From contig JAFQFV010000035.1 of NCBI GenBank assembly GCA_017398555.1, forward strand, positions 62,001-126,000: a DNA stretch of 64,000 nucleotides, given 5' to 3'. This DNA is from Alistipes sp. GTDB taxonomy: Bacteria > Bacteroidota > Bacteroidia > Bacteroidales > Rikenellaceae. Below the pieces are notes generated by a model. That model ran no database searches. It was given only the letters and a program-made list of their open reading frames with translations, and was not told where the DNA came from. The position numbers and the translations under genes were made by a program. This document shows positions 18,023 through 27,322 of the stretch, in pieces. Every line of letters begins with the position of its first letter. Positions within the stretch are counted from its first letter, which is position 1.

Positions 18023-18030
18023 CAAAAGTA
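18023..18030 (-). promoter_or_regulatory. -7 promoter box of truA
   Basis: TACTTTTG on the minus strand, 3 nt before the truA ATG. Confidence 0.6.
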
Positions 18031-18060
18031 CAAATTAAAAATAAAATCACAAAATTTTTA

Positions 18061-18068
18061 TACCTTTG
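18061..18068 (+). promoter_or_regulatory. -7 promoter box of the small lipoprotein gene
   Basis: TACCTTTG, 32 nt before the ATG at 18101. Confidence 0.6.
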
Positions 18069-18100
18069 TATTTGAGTAGTTTATATAAAAATATGCGTAT

Positions 18101-18247
18101 ATGCAGTTTCGATATATTGTAATCATACTCCTCGCCACCATTTTCACCTCTTGCACAATCACAAGGGGCAACAGCATCGGCTACTACGCAGTTGATGACT
18201 ACACCGTCTTTGACGCCGTATGCAGTGGTCGCGCAACTATAATGTAG
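18101..18247 (+). CDS. Small predicted lipoprotein (48 aa)
   Basis: A short ORF of 48 codons. It has a hydrophobic N-terminus (MQFRYIVIILLATIFTSC) ending in a lipobox-like FTSC, so Cys18 would be lipidated. The mature part is only about 30 residues and contains GNSIGYYAVDDYTVF. A consensus -7 box 32 nt upstream supports transcription. No family is recognised. The opposite-strand frame over the same bases lacks such signals. Confidence 0.55.
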   Translation: MQFRYIVIILLATIFTSCTITRGNSIGYYAVDDYTVFDAVCSGRATIM

Positions 18248-18277
18248 CTGGCACAATTATATTTGGTATTTTTTCGT

Positions 18278-18285
18278 TATATTTG
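18278..18285 (+). promoter_or_regulatory. -7 promoter box(es) before the 116-aa protein gene
   Basis: TATATTTG at 18278, with a second identical box at 18258-18265. Either gives a leader of about 130-150 nt before the ATG at 18415. Confidence 0.5.
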
Positions 18286-18414
18286 CACAGCAAAGAGATT
18301 TTTAGCCATTTTTTGCGTGATATTATACACTTTTTTGAACAGAAACGAGTGAAATTTTCGACAACAATATAGCAATAAAGTAAAGCTTGATATAAACACT
18401 AAAACATACTTATT

Positions 18415-18765
18415 ATGAAGACATTACTAACGTTATCATTACTTCTTTCGACACTCTTTGGAATTAAAGATACATATTTCATTCTCCGTTTCGACCACTT
18501 TGTGGATAAGGTGACCAACAACTACGAGTCATACGACGACGAGCAGTGGAAGACGACTTTAGACAAGTATGCCGAGTTTCGCTCTGAGTACAAGGAACTT
18601 GCGCCGAATATGTCGAGCGAGCAGCGTTCGGAGGTTAATGGGTTATTCTCGAAGGTTAATGCCGTGATTATCAAGCACAAGACCTCGAAAGCGATGGGAG
18701 CCATCGGGGATTTTGTCAATGAGGCTTCGGGAACGCTCAAGGAGTTAAAGAAGTTAGCCGAGTAG
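18415..18765 (+). CDS. Hypothetical helical exported protein (116 aa)
   Basis: Begins with a hydrophobic signal-like stretch (MKTLLTLSLLLSTLFG), followed by a highly charged, mostly helical body (residues 25-116) with aromatic positions in DHFVDKVTNNYESYDDEQW and an end in GTLKELKKLAE. It resembles small periplasmic helical proteins common in Bacteroidales, but no named family can be assigned. It is monocistronic: its own promoter lies upstream and a strong terminator follows at once. Confidence 0.7.
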   Translation: MKTLLTLSLLLSTLFGIKDTYFILRFDHFVDKVTNNYESYDDEQWKTTLDKYAEFRSEYKELAPNMSSEQRSEVNGLFSKVNAVIIKHKTSKAMGAIGDFVNEASGTLKELKKLAE

Positions 18766-18768
18766 CAG

Positions 18769-18795
18769 AGGAGGGGTTTATAAACCCCTCTTTTT
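18769..18795 (+). terminator. Rho-independent terminator after the 116-aa protein gene
   Basis: A 10-bp palindromic stem (GAGGGGTTTA with its complement, 18771-18790) followed by a T-run. Confidence 0.85.
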
Positions 18796-18815
18796 GTTTT
18801 TATACTTTTTTACTC

Positions 18816-18823
18816 TATCTTTG
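18816..18823 (+). promoter_or_regulatory. -7 promoter box of the dapB run
   Basis: TATCTTTG, 43 nt before the dapB ATG and just after the preceding terminator. Confidence 0.65.
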
Positions 18824-18866
18824 TGGTCTGTATTAACAAAATCGACAAAACAAAAACAAACAAAAT

Positions 18867-19604
18867 ATGAACGTTGCAATTATCGGCTACGGTAAAATGG
18901 GTCACGAGATTGAGAAGATTCTCGTGCAGCGCGGTCACACCGTAGGCCTTATCATAGACCAGGAGAACATTGCCGACCTCAACGCTGAGCACCTTGCAGG
19001 CATTGATGTAGCTATCGAGTTCACAACACCACAGACTGCCTACAGCAACATCCGCACCACCATTGCGGCGGGTGTAGCCATTGTCAGTGGTACTACAGGC
19101 TGGACAGAGCGTCTGCCGGAGCTTCAGGAGCTGTGCCGACAGAGGGGCGGTGCGATGATATACTCGTCAAACTACTCTCTCGGTGTAAATATCGCCTTTC
19201 GCCTCAACCGTCGTCTTGCAGAGCTGATGAACGGCTGCAACAACTACGATGTGCGCATTGAGGAGATTCACCACACCCAGAAGAAGGATGCACCGAGTGG
19301 TACAGCGATAACACTTGCGCAGGAGGCTATCGACCGTCTTGACCGCAAAACTTGCTGGAACTGCATCGAGCCACAGAAGGGGGAGAGCAGCCAGGCAACT
19401 GCCGAGAGCATCGAGATTACATCGCTCCGCGAGGGTGCTGTTCCGGGCACACACACCGTAACATACGAGTCTGCTGACGATATTTTGGAGCTCAAGCACA
19501 CACTTAAGAGCCGCAGTGCGCTTGCAACGGGTGCGGTTATTGCAGCGGAGTTTATCTGCGGCAAAAAGGGTGTATTTACAATGGATGACCTATTTAAGGA
19601 GTAG
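18867..19604 (+). CDS. dapB: 4-hydroxy-tetrahydrodipicolinate reductase
   Basis: A 245-residue NAD(P)H-dependent reductase of the diaminopimelate/lysine pathway. The nucleotide-binding motif IIGYGKMGHE opens the protein. VSGTTGWTE and the catalytic signature EEIHHTQKKDAPSGTA (about residues 131-147) are intact. It supplies diaminopimelate for peptidoglycan and lysine. It heads a tightly spaced run of plus-strand genes reaching to about 29.4 kb, and lepB starts 2 nt after its stop. Confidence 0.96.
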   Translation: MNVAIIGYGKMGHEIEKILVQRGHTVGLIIDQENIADLNAEHLAGIDVAIEFTTPQTAYSNIRTTIAAGVAIVSGTTGWTERLPELQELCRQRGGAMIYSSNYSLGVNIAFRLNRRLAELMNGCNNYDVRIEEIHHTQKKDAPSGTAITLAQEAIDRLDRKTCWNCIEPQKGESSQATAESIEITSLREGAVPGTHTVTYESADDILELKHTLKSRSALATGAVIAAEFICGKKGVFTMDDLFKE

Positions 19605-19606
19605 TT

Positions 19607-20953
19607 ATGAAGGGATTTTGGAGCAATAAATGGTTTAAGTTTTCGGTCGTTTCCGTGCTCTACATTCTGCTGTGTGTAGTCTGGACGGGAAATCTTTGGA
19701 TGTTGTTAGGTCTGCCGATTATCTACGACATCTACATCTCAAAACTCTTCTACAAGTACGTTTGGCACTACAACGACAAGTTGCGTGAGCGTTCAGCGCT
19801 CTATAACAGCATTTGGGGTTGGGTTGATGCCATTCTCTGGGCAACAGTAGCGGCTACACTGCTGCATCTGTTTGTGTTTCAGCTCTATAAGGTGCCTACA
19901 TCCTCAATGGAGAAGACAATTCTTATCGGCGACTACCTCTACGTGAGCAAGGTATCATACGGCCCGCAGGTGCCAAATACACCTATCGCTATGCCGTTTG
20001 TCTTCAACACTATGCCGTGGTCTGATAGCCAGAAGTCATACAGCGAGGCCATTCAGTGGGACTACCATCGTCTGAAGGGTCTTAAGCGCATCAAGCGTGG
20101 CGATGTAGTGGTATTCAACTACCCTGAGGGCGATACCGTTCTACAGGCAAAGAGGCTCTATCCTGCGCCTGGTGCGAGCTACTACGACGCATTGCGCAGC
20201 TATCAGCAGAGTTATGGCGAGGCTGAGGGTCGTCGTCGCCTGCTTGAGGACTATAATGTCGCAGCGCACCCCGTAGATAAGCGCGAGAACTACATCAAGC
20301 GTTGCGTGGCTATCCCTGGTGACACTATCGCAATCAAGGGCACAACCCTCTATGTAAATAGCGAGCAGCAGGTAACACTCCCTGAGCAGCAGTATATCTA
20401 CTTCGTGCAGAGTTCAGCTCCGCTTACCCAATATATGATGGACAAGGTGGGCGTAAGAGAGTGGGGTGGCAATGCGCCTTACTACTATCTGACAATGACC
20501 GACGAGGTGGCTGCAGTGGTTGAGAAGCTGCCGACCGTGCTCTCTGTGCTGAAGTACAACAATCAGGAGGTCGGTTTAGAGTTCTTCCCGAACAGTAGCA
20601 ACTACACTTGGACGCAGGACAACTTCGGCCCGCTCTACATTCCGCAGAAGGGTGCTACAATAGAGCTGACAACAGAGAATCTGCCTCTCTACCGCCGAAT
20701 TATCGAGAAGTACGAGGGTCACAAGCTCGAAGTTAGAGATGGTCAGATATTTATTGACGGAGCAGAGAGCAACAGCTATACCTTTGCAATGGACTACTAT
20801 TGGATGATGGGCGACAATCGTCACAACTCTGCCGACAGCCGTTTCTGGGGTTTTGTACCTGAGGACCACATCGTCGGCAAGGCATCATTTATCGCCTTCT
20901 CAATGGGCGAGGATGGTATCCGTTGGAACAGATTATTCAGAAAAATCAGATAA
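19607..20953 (+). CDS. lepB: Signal peptidase I, long Bacteroidota form
   Basis: A 448-residue membrane serine protease that removes Sec signal peptides. Hydrophobic segments lie at about residues 10-45 and 70-92. The catalytic Ser100 is in KVPTSSMEKTI and the likely general-base Lys231 is in YIKRCVAIPGDTI. The closing block is MMGDNRHNSADSRFWGFVP. Large insertions between these blocks explain the length, as is typical in Bacteroidota. It sits between dapB and yigZ in a packed operon. Confidence 0.94.
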   Translation: MKGFWSNKWFKFSVVSVLYILLCVVWTGNLWMLLGLPIIYDIYISKLFYKYVWHYNDKLRERSALYNSIWGWVDAILWATVAATLLHLFVFQLYKVPTSSMEKTILIGDYLYVSKVSYGPQVPNTPIAMPFVFNTMPWSDSQKSYSEAIQWDYHRLKGLKRIKRGDVVVFNYPEGDTVLQAKRLYPAPGASYYDALRSYQQSYGEAEGRRRLLEDYNVAAHPVDKRENYIKRCVAIPGDTIAIKGTTLYVNSEQQVTLPEQQYIYFVQSSAPLTQYMMDKVGVREWGGNAPYYYLTMTDEVAAVVEKLPTVLSVLKYNNQEVGLEFFPNSSNYTWTQDNFGPLYIPQKGATIELTTENLPLYRRIIEKYEGHKLEVRDGQIFIDGAESNSYTFAMDYYWMMGDNRHNSADSRFWGFVPEDHIVGKASFIAFSMGEDGIRWNRLFRKIR

Positions 20954-20959
20954 TCAGCC

Positions 20960-21580
20960 GTGGAGGAGTTATTGGACAGCTATCTGACTATTGCAGAGCC
21001 TGCAGAGTGCACTATGCGCGAGCGTAGCAGCAAGTTTCTCTCGTATGCCTATCCTGTGACAGACGAGGAGCAGATTCGCACGCACCTTGACGCCCTGCAC
21101 AAGCAGTACTATGACGCCACACACCACTGCTACGCTTGGCGTTTAGGCCCTCACGGCGAGCAGTTCCGTGCCAATGATGACGGAGAGCCGTCGGGTACTG
21201 CGGGTAAACCGATACTCGGACAGCTTCTCTCGCACAACATTACCGACTGTCTGATTGTTGTTGTGCGCTACTTCGGAGGTACAAAGCTCGGCGTTTCAGG
21301 TCTTATTCAGGCATACAAAGAGGCTGCAGCCGATGTTATCGCTGTAAGCAATGTCATTGAGCGTACGGTAGATACGGTTATCAAGGTCGATTTCTCGTAT
21401 ATGGTTATGAATGACGTTATGCGCATAATCAAGGATGAGCAGCCGCAAATCCGCGAGCAGATATTCGACAACCTCTGCACAATGACACTCGCCATTCGTC
21501 AGAGTAAGGCACAGACACTTTTAGGAAAGTTAAGCAAAGTCAGTGGAGCGACTATTGAAGTGATTGAAAATGAGTTATAA
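20960..21580 (+). CDS. YigZ/IMPACT-family protein
   Basis: A 206-residue protein of the UPF0029/IMPACT family. The core block spans HHCYAWRLG, NDDGEPSGTAGKPILGQL and VVVRYFGGTKLGVSGLIQAY (about residues 55-120), followed by a ferredoxin-like C-terminal domain. The molecular role in bacteria is not established. The start is GTG 20960, only 6 nt after lepB. The reading frame overlaps the uvrA start by 11 nt. Confidence 0.9.
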   Translation: MEELLDSYLTIAEPAECTMRERSSKFLSYAYPVTDEEQIRTHLDALHKQYYDATHHCYAWRLGPHGEQFRANDDGEPSGTAGKPILGQLLSHNITDCLIVVVRYFGGTKLGVSGLIQAYKEAAADVIAVSNVIERTVDTVIKVDFSYMVMNDVMRIIKDEQPQIREQIFDNLCTMTLAIRQSKAQTLLGKLSKVSGATIEVIENEL

Positions 21581-24362
21581 CTCGATATACATAAAGGGAG
21601 CAAGGGTTCACAACCTCAAAAATATCGAACTCGATATTCCGCACAACAAACTCGTTGTTGTGACAGGTCTATCGGGCTCGGGTAAGAGTACGCTTGCATT
21701 TGACACCATATTTGCCGAGGGTCAGCGTAGGTATGTGGAGTCACTCTCCTCTTATGCCCGCCAATTCTTGGGCAGAATGAGCAAGCCTGAGGTCGATATC
21801 ATCACAGGCATTGCCCCAGCCATAGCCATTGAGCAGAAGGTCAGCTCTCGTAACCCGCGTTCAACCGTCGGCACTACCACGGAGATTTACGACTACCTGC
21901 GACTGCTCTTTTCACGTATCGGCCGCACCTTCTCGCCCATTTCGGGTATGGAGGTCAAGTGTTACACTACGGATGACGTTGTAGAGTTTGTCACTGCACT
22001 TGGCGAGGGTAGTCGTGTTATCGTTGCCGTACCTCTGCAGTTAAGAGATGGTCAGGGGTTGATTGACAAGATGTTACAACTTGTAGCAGATGGTATTCAG
22101 CGCCTATATATAGATGGCAATACGGTGATGCTTGAGGAGTTTATCCCGACCATCACAGAGAGTACAACAACCGATGGTGTATATGTAGTCATTGACCGAA
22201 TAAGAGTCGCTACAGATGATGACACACTTAACCGTATGCGAGAGTCTATCTCAGGCGCATTTGGTTATGGCACAAATAGTTGCGTGATTATTAGCGGCAG
22301 CGAGATTACCGAATTCTCAGCGCTGATGACCACCGATGGTATTGAGTTTGAGCACCCATCCGAGCATCTGTTTGGATTTAACAATCCACTCGGAGCCTGC
22401 CCCGTATGTGAGGGTTTTGGCAGGGTAGTGGGCATTGACGAGAATTTGGTTGTGCCCGACAAGTCACGCTCTATCTTCGACAATGCCATCGCCTGTTGGC
22501 GTGGTGACTCTATGAGTCGTTTCCGCAATCAGTTAGTACAGAACGCCTACAAGTTCGACTTCCCGATTCACGAGCCATACTACAAGCTAACAGAGGAGCA
22601 GCGTCGCCTACTCTGGACGGGCAATGAGTATTTCGAGGGTCTGAATGCCTTTTTCGACTATCTTGAGCGCGAGAAGAAGAAGCACAAAACGCAGTTCAGC
22701 ATACTCAAAGCTCGCTACACAGGTAAGACACTCTGTCCCGCTTGTAATGGTGCAAGATTACGTCCTGAAGCGCTCTACGTAAAGGTCGGTGGTAAAAATA
22801 TCGCGGAGCTCTCTGCTATGACGGTCGATACTCTGCTTGAGTTTTTCGACTCTCTACAACTCGATGAGCACGACACAACAACCGCAGGGCGAGTGATAGT
22901 AGAGATTGTAAATCGTCTGAAATATCTCAGCGATGTGGGCTTGGGTTATCTGACCCTCAACCGTCTCAGTTCAACACTTTCAGGCGGTGAGAGTCAGCGA
23001 ATTAACCTCTCGACATCACTCGGAAGTAACCTCACAGGCTCACTCTACATCCTTGATGAGCCGAGCATCGGTCTGCATCCGAGAGATACAGCACGTCTAA
23101 TCTCGGTACTCAAGCAGCTCCGAGATTTGGGCAATACCGTGATTGTCGTTGAGCACGAGGAGGAGATAATTCGTGCTGCCGACTACATTGTCGATATAGG
23201 CCCTGAGGCGGGTGAGCATGGCGGTAGGGTAGTCTATAGTGGTGATTATGACAAGCTCTGCAGCAGCACAGAGAGCCTTACGGCGGACTATCTGTGTGGC
23301 AGAAAGAGCATCGATACCCCTAAAACAGTCCGTCCGTGGAGCAACTACATCCGCATAAATGGCGCAAGGGTAAACAATCTGAAGAATGTATCGGTCAAGA
23401 TACCACTTGGCGTAATGACCTGTGTTACAGGCGTTAGCGGCTCTGGTAAGAGTTCGCTTGTGAAGGGCATTTTATACCCCGCACTGCGCCGACTCATTAT
23501 GGAGAGCGGTGACAATCCTGGCGATTTTGATGGTCTTACGGGCGATTTGAAGATGATAAAGAGCGTCGAGATGGTCGATCAGAATCCGATTGGCAAATCC
23601 TCTCGTTCAAACCCTGTGACCTACATCAAGGCCTACGACGAGATTCGCCGTCTATATGCCGACCAACCCTATGCACAGCGCACCAATATCCAGCCGAGCA
23701 GCTTCTCGTTCAATATGGTTGGCGGTAGGTGCGAACAGTGTCAGGGCGAGGGTACTATCAAGATTGGAATGCAGTTTATGGCGGATGTTACCCTTACTTG
23801 CGACGCCTGCAATGGTCGAAGGTTCAAGCAGGAGATTCTCGACATCAAGTACCGCGACAAGGATATCTGCGATGTGCTCGATATGAGCATCGACGAGGCG
23901 ATAGAGTTCTTCGGTGCCGATAGCGGAACAAACAAGACCTGCCAGAGAATTGTAGAGCGACTTAAACCGCTGCAAGATGTCGGCTTGGGTTACATAAAGC
24001 TCGGACAATCATCCTCAACCCTCTCGGGTGGCGAGAGTCAGAGAGTAAAACTCGCATCATTCCTTACAAAGGATACGGGTAGGGGAAGTATCGTCTTTAT
24101 CTTCGATGAGCCTACAACAGGTCTGCACTTCCACGACATTAAGCGTCTGATTGCGGCATTTGATGCACTGATTGCCAATGGGCATACCGTTGTAATTGTC
24201 GAGCATAATATGGATATTATCAAGTGTGCCGACCACATAATCGACCTTGGCCCTGAGGCGGGAGATATAGGTGGAGAGGTGGTATTTGAGGGTACACCAA
24301 AAGAGTTATTAGACTGCAAATCAAGCTATACAGGCAGTTATCTAAAACCACACTTTAAGTAG
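21570..24362 (+). CDS. uvrA: Excinuclease ABC subunit A
   Basis: The 930-residue DNA-damage sensor ATPase of nucleotide excision repair. Both ABC halves are complete: Walker A GLSGSGKST and GVSGSGKSS, and ABC signatures LSGGESQR in each half. The zinc module CPVC in the first half, CPACNGARL, and the C-terminal zinc finger CEQC...CDAC (about 20 residues between pairs) are all present. ATG 21570 is preferred to the TTG two codons earlier. It overlaps yigZ, and the M16 peptidase gene begins directly after its stop. Confidence 0.97.
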   Translation: MSYNSIYIKGARVHNLKNIELDIPHNKLVVVTGLSGSGKSTLAFDTIFAEGQRRYVESLSSYARQFLGRMSKPEVDIITGIAPAIAIEQKVSSRNPRSTVGTTTEIYDYLRLLFSRIGRTFSPISGMEVKCYTTDDVVEFVTALGEGSRVIVAVPLQLRDGQGLIDKMLQLVADGIQRLYIDGNTVMLEEFIPTITESTTTDGVYVVIDRIRVATDDDTLNRMRESISGAFGYGTNSCVIISGSEITEFSALMTTDGIEFEHPSEHLFGFNNPLGACPVCEGFGRVVGIDENLVVPDKSRSIFDNAIACWRGDSMSRFRNQLVQNAYKFDFPIHEPYYKLTEEQRRLLWTGNEYFEGLNAFFDYLEREKKKHKTQFSILKARYTGKTLCPACNGARLRPEALYVKVGGKNIAELSAMTVDTLLEFFDSLQLDEHDTTTAGRVIVEIVNRLKYLSDVGLGYLTLNRLSSTLSGGESQRINLSTSLGSNLTGSLYILDEPSIGLHPRDTARLISVLKQLRDLGNTVIVVEHEEEIIRAADYIVDIGPEAGEHGGRVVYSGDYDKLCSSTESLTADYLCGRKSIDTPKTVRPWSNYIRINGARVNNLKNVSVKIPLGVMTCVTGVSGSGKSSLVKGILYPALRRLIMESGDNPGDFDGLTGDLKMIKSVEMVDQNPIGKSSRSNPVTYIKAYDEIRRLYADQPYAQRTNIQPSSFSFNMVGGRCEQCQGEGTIKIGMQFMADVTLTCDACNGRRFKQEILDIKYRDKDICDVLDMSIDEAIEFFGADSGTNKTCQRIVERLKPLQDVGLGYIKLGQSSSTLSGGESQRVKLASFLTKDTGRGSIVFIFDEPTTGLHFHDIKRLIAAFDALIANGHTVVIVEHNMDIIKCADHIIDLGPEAGDIGGEVVFEGTPKELLDCKSSYTGSYLKPHFK

Positions 24363-25583
24363 ATGAAGGAAGAATTTTACACATATACTCTCCCAAACGG
24401 CATTAGGGGTATTCACCGCAAAGTCAGAAGCGGTGCTGCCCGTTGTGCCCTTATTATCGGTGCAGGTAGTAGAGATGAACTACCTACAGAGCACGGTATC
24501 GCTCACTTTGTCGAGCACGGGCTATTCAAGGGTACTGAACACCGCAAATCCTATCAGGTAAATTGTCGTCTTGAGAACCTCGGAGGAGAGCTTAACGCCT
24601 TTACAACCAAAGAGGATACGACAATTCACGCAACAGTTCTTCGCAACGACTTCTCAAAGGCTGTGGAGCTGCTGTCGGATGTGGTTTTCCACTCTACATT
24701 TCCCGACAAGGAGCTGGATAAGGAGCGCGAAGTGATTATAGATGAGATAAATACATACAAAGACTCGCCGATGGATATGATTTACGACACCTTTGAGGAT
24801 ATGCTCTTTGAGGGGTCGGAGTTGGGGCACAACATACTTGGTCGCAAGCGCGATTTGATGCGTCACGACAGTGCAGCGCTCCACCGATTTGTAGATCGCA
24901 CATACACCACCGACCAGATGGTCTTTGCCTCTATCGGAAATATCTCCGAGAGCCGTATCGAGCAGATAGCAAACCGCTACTTCGCCCAATATCCCGCAAC
25001 AACACGCAGCTATACCCGCACCACACCGGGGCTCTACACCGCCTTTGACCGCGAGCAGATAAAGCACACGCATCAGGCGCACTGCATCATCGGCAACCGT
25101 GCCTACAGCATAAATGAGGATAAGCGTCTGCCATTTCTGCTGCTGATAAATATTTTGGGAGGCCCTACAGCAAACTCCCGCCTCAATGTGAGTGTTCGCG
25201 AGCGCAACGGACTTTCGTACAACATCGAGGCAAATTACACCGCATACAACGACTGCGGTATGGCTGTAATATACTTCAGTTCAGAGCATTGCAACTCCGA
25301 CCACTGCCGTCAGATTATCGCCGACGAGATAAAGAAACTACAGACCGTACGCCTTACAACCCGCCAATTAGCAATGGCAAAACGCCAATATATCGCCCAG
25401 ATGACCATCTCTACCGAGGGAAATGAGGGTTATATGCTCGGCGTGGGTCGTAGTCTGCTTGTGCATGGCGAGGTAGATACACTTGAAGAGGCTTACAAAA
25501 AGATTAACGCCGTTACTGCCGACCAGATTATGGAGGTGGCAAACGAGATATTTACAAACAACTCAACACTTATATATCGATGA
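24363..25583 (+). CDS. M16-family zinc metallopeptidase
   Basis: A 406-residue pitrilysin-type peptidase. The inverted zinc motif HFVEH (His48, Glu51, His52) is followed by the distal Glu region in DKEREVIIDEI, and the C-terminal half has NGLSYNIEANY. The length matches single-chain M16B processing peptidases. No signal peptide is visible, so it is probably cytoplasmic. The substrate is unknown. It overlaps the methyltransferase gene by 4 nt (ATGA). Confidence 0.92.
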   Translation: MKEEFYTYTLPNGIRGIHRKVRSGAARCALIIGAGSRDELPTEHGIAHFVEHGLFKGTEHRKSYQVNCRLENLGGELNAFTTKEDTTIHATVLRNDFSKAVELLSDVVFHSTFPDKELDKEREVIIDEINTYKDSPMDMIYDTFEDMLFEGSELGHNILGRKRDLMRHDSAALHRFVDRTYTTDQMVFASIGNISESRIEQIANRYFAQYPATTRSYTRTTPGLYTAFDREQIKHTHQAHCIIGNRAYSINEDKRLPFLLLINILGGPTANSRLNVSVRERNGLSYNIEANYTAYNDCGMAVIYFSSEHCNSDHCRQIIADEIKKLQTVRLTTRQLAMAKRQYIAQMTISTEGNEGYMLGVGRSLLVHGEVDTLEEAYKKINAVTADQIMEVANEIFTNNSTLIYR

Positions 25584-26215
25584 GCGCATTAGACCAATAT
25601 ATCGAGAATATGTCCTCGCCGGAGGATGCTCTGCTGCACGAGCTTGAGCGTGAAACATACCTGCGAGTACTCAATCCACGTATGATTTCGGGCCATGTAC
25701 AGGGGAAGCTCCTTGAGATGATTGTCCGTATGATTCGTCCGCAGAGGGTGCTTGAGATTGGCACTTTTACGGGTTATTCGGCTCTATCTATGGCGGCAGG
25801 ACTGCCTGAGGGCGGAGTGATTGACACCTGCGAGGTGGATGATGAGTTGGAGATGTTTATCCTCGACTTCTTCGAGCGTTCACAGTACGCAGAGCGACTA
25901 AATCTGCATATCGGCTCGGCATTAGAGACGATGACAACCCTCAACAAGGTCTATGACCTCGTATTTATTGATGGCGATAAGCGCGAGTACACTGCCTACT
26001 ATAACATGCTCTTTGACAAGGGTTTAGTGAGCAGTGGCAGTTGGATTATGGCAGACAATATCCTCTGGTACGGCAAGGTGGTTGAGCCTGTGGCAAAGGG
26101 CGACAAGCAGACTCAGGGCATTATCGACTTTAACAACGCAGTGGCTGCCGACCCTCGCGTGGAGAATGTTATTCTGCCTATTCGTGACGGCATTAACCTG
26201 ATAAGAGTGAAGTAA
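25580..26215 (+). CDS. SAM-dependent O-methyltransferase (Methyltransf_3 family)
   Basis: A 211-residue class I methyltransferase resembling catechol/caffeoyl-CoA O-methyltransferases. The SAM-binding motif is VLEIGTFTGYSALSMA (about residues 56-71). Metal and substrate motifs DLVFIDGDKREY and ADNILWYGKVV follow. It is likely a divalent-cation-dependent enzyme acting on a small hydroxylated substrate or a tRNA. Its stop shares one base with the next ATG (TAATG). Confidence 0.9.
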   Translation: MSALDQYIENMSSPEDALLHELERETYLRVLNPRMISGHVQGKLLEMIVRMIRPQRVLEIGTFTGYSALSMAAGLPEGGVIDTCEVDDELEMFILDFFERSQYAERLNLHIGSALETMTTLNKVYDLVFIDGDKREYTAYYNMLFDKGLVSSGSWIMADNILWYGKVVEPVAKGDKQTQGIIDFNNAVAADPRVENVILPIRDGINLIRVK

Positions 26216-27318
26216 TGAAGGCGGCGGGCACATTGATACCCATACTATTCCTTGCTATCATTACGGTTGCCGTATGGTACATCTCTCGCCGCAGTGCGTG
26301 GATGTTTAACATAAGGCCGCTGTGGTGTTATATCTTCTTTGCAATTCTGACCTTTTGCTCGTTCTCTGCCGTGCTGGGCTATGGCAGCAGTTCAACAAGC
26401 GGAGAGTTTATGCACTATGTAACCGTGACACTCTGCTACATCTGCGGAGTACTGATTATTCTGCTGCTCGCGTTGCTGTTTACAGATTTGGTAAACCTTA
26501 TCTACCCGCTCTCCAAGCGTTTTTTTGCAAGTTCAACAATAGTCCTAACAACGATTGTAGCTCTCTACGGCTTTTTACATGCGGCAAATCCGAAGCTAAA
26601 GAGTGTCGAGATTGAACTGCCGAAGTTAAGCGAAGAGATTTCGGTCATTCAGCTCTCTGACATACATTTAGGCCACTTCCGCAGCGGGGCACACCTGCAA
26701 AAGATTGTAGATATTGTGAATAGCACAGATGCCAAGATAGTGCTTATCACGGGAGATCTGTTTGACAGCCACTACAACCTTTCTCCAGCCACACTTGAGC
26801 CCTTCAAATCGCTCAAGATGCCGGCATTTTTCGTTGATGGTAACCATGACGGATATACAGACATCAAACGCATCAAGCAGATGGTTGCCGATTGCGGCGT
26901 TACTGTGCTCAACAATCAGGCTGTAGAGTGTTGCGGAGTGGAGATTACCGGCTTTGCAATGCCACCGATTACAAGTGCGACAATGCACGCAGTGCAAGGA
27001 GATAGTATTATCAGAGGATATCTTGACTCTGTAGAGTTATCGAAAGAGCTGCCATCTATCGTACTCCATCACAGCCCCGTAGGTGCCGAGCATATTGCCA
27101 AGGCGGGTGCAGACCTCTATCTGTCAGGGCATACTCACGGTGGGCAATTCTTCCCGATGACGCTCTTTAACTCGCACTTCTTTGACTACAATCGCGGACT
27201 GTACCGATTGGGCAACCTGCAGATATATGTCAGCGAAGGCTCCGGGACATTCGGTATTCCGATGCGATTTGGTACCGACAGCGAAATTACACTGCTTAAA
27301 CTAAAACCTAAACAGTAA
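26215..27318 (+). CDS. Membrane-anchored calcineurin-like metallophosphoesterase (YkuE-like)
   Basis: A 367-residue protein with four N-terminal hydrophobic segments (about residues 3-22, 34-57, 71-97 and 103-122), then a metallophosphoesterase domain. Its motifs are IQLSDIHLG, LITGDLFD, VDGNHDG, LHHSPVG and LSGHTHGGQFFP, a complete dinuclear-metal set. The catalytic domain resembles YkuE/LpxH-like enzymes with possible phospholipid-type substrates. It is one of three calcineurin-like proteins in the window. Confidence 0.9.
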   Translation: MKAAGTLIPILFLAIITVAVWYISRRSAWMFNIRPLWCYIFFAILTFCSFSAVLGYGSSSTSGEFMHYVTVTLCYICGVLIILLLALLFTDLVNLIYPLSKRFFASSTIVLTTIVALYGFLHAANPKLKSVEIELPKLSEEISVIQLSDIHLGHFRSGAHLQKIVDIVNSTDAKIVLITGDLFDSHYNLSPATLEPFKSLKMPAFFVDGNHDGYTDIKRIKQMVADCGVTVLNNQAVECCGVEITGFAMPPITSATMHAVQGDSIIRGYLDSVELSKELPSIVLHHSPVGAEHIAKAGADLYLSGHTHGGQFFPMTLFNSHFFDYNRGLYRLGNLQIYVSEGSGTFGIPMRFGTDSEITLLKLKPKQ

Positions 27319-27322
27319 CAAT

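Noticed and set aside
18047-18256. Minus-strand 69-codon frame opposite the small lipoprotein
   Set aside because: It has no promoter or domain, while the plus-strand ORF has a promoter and a lipobox.
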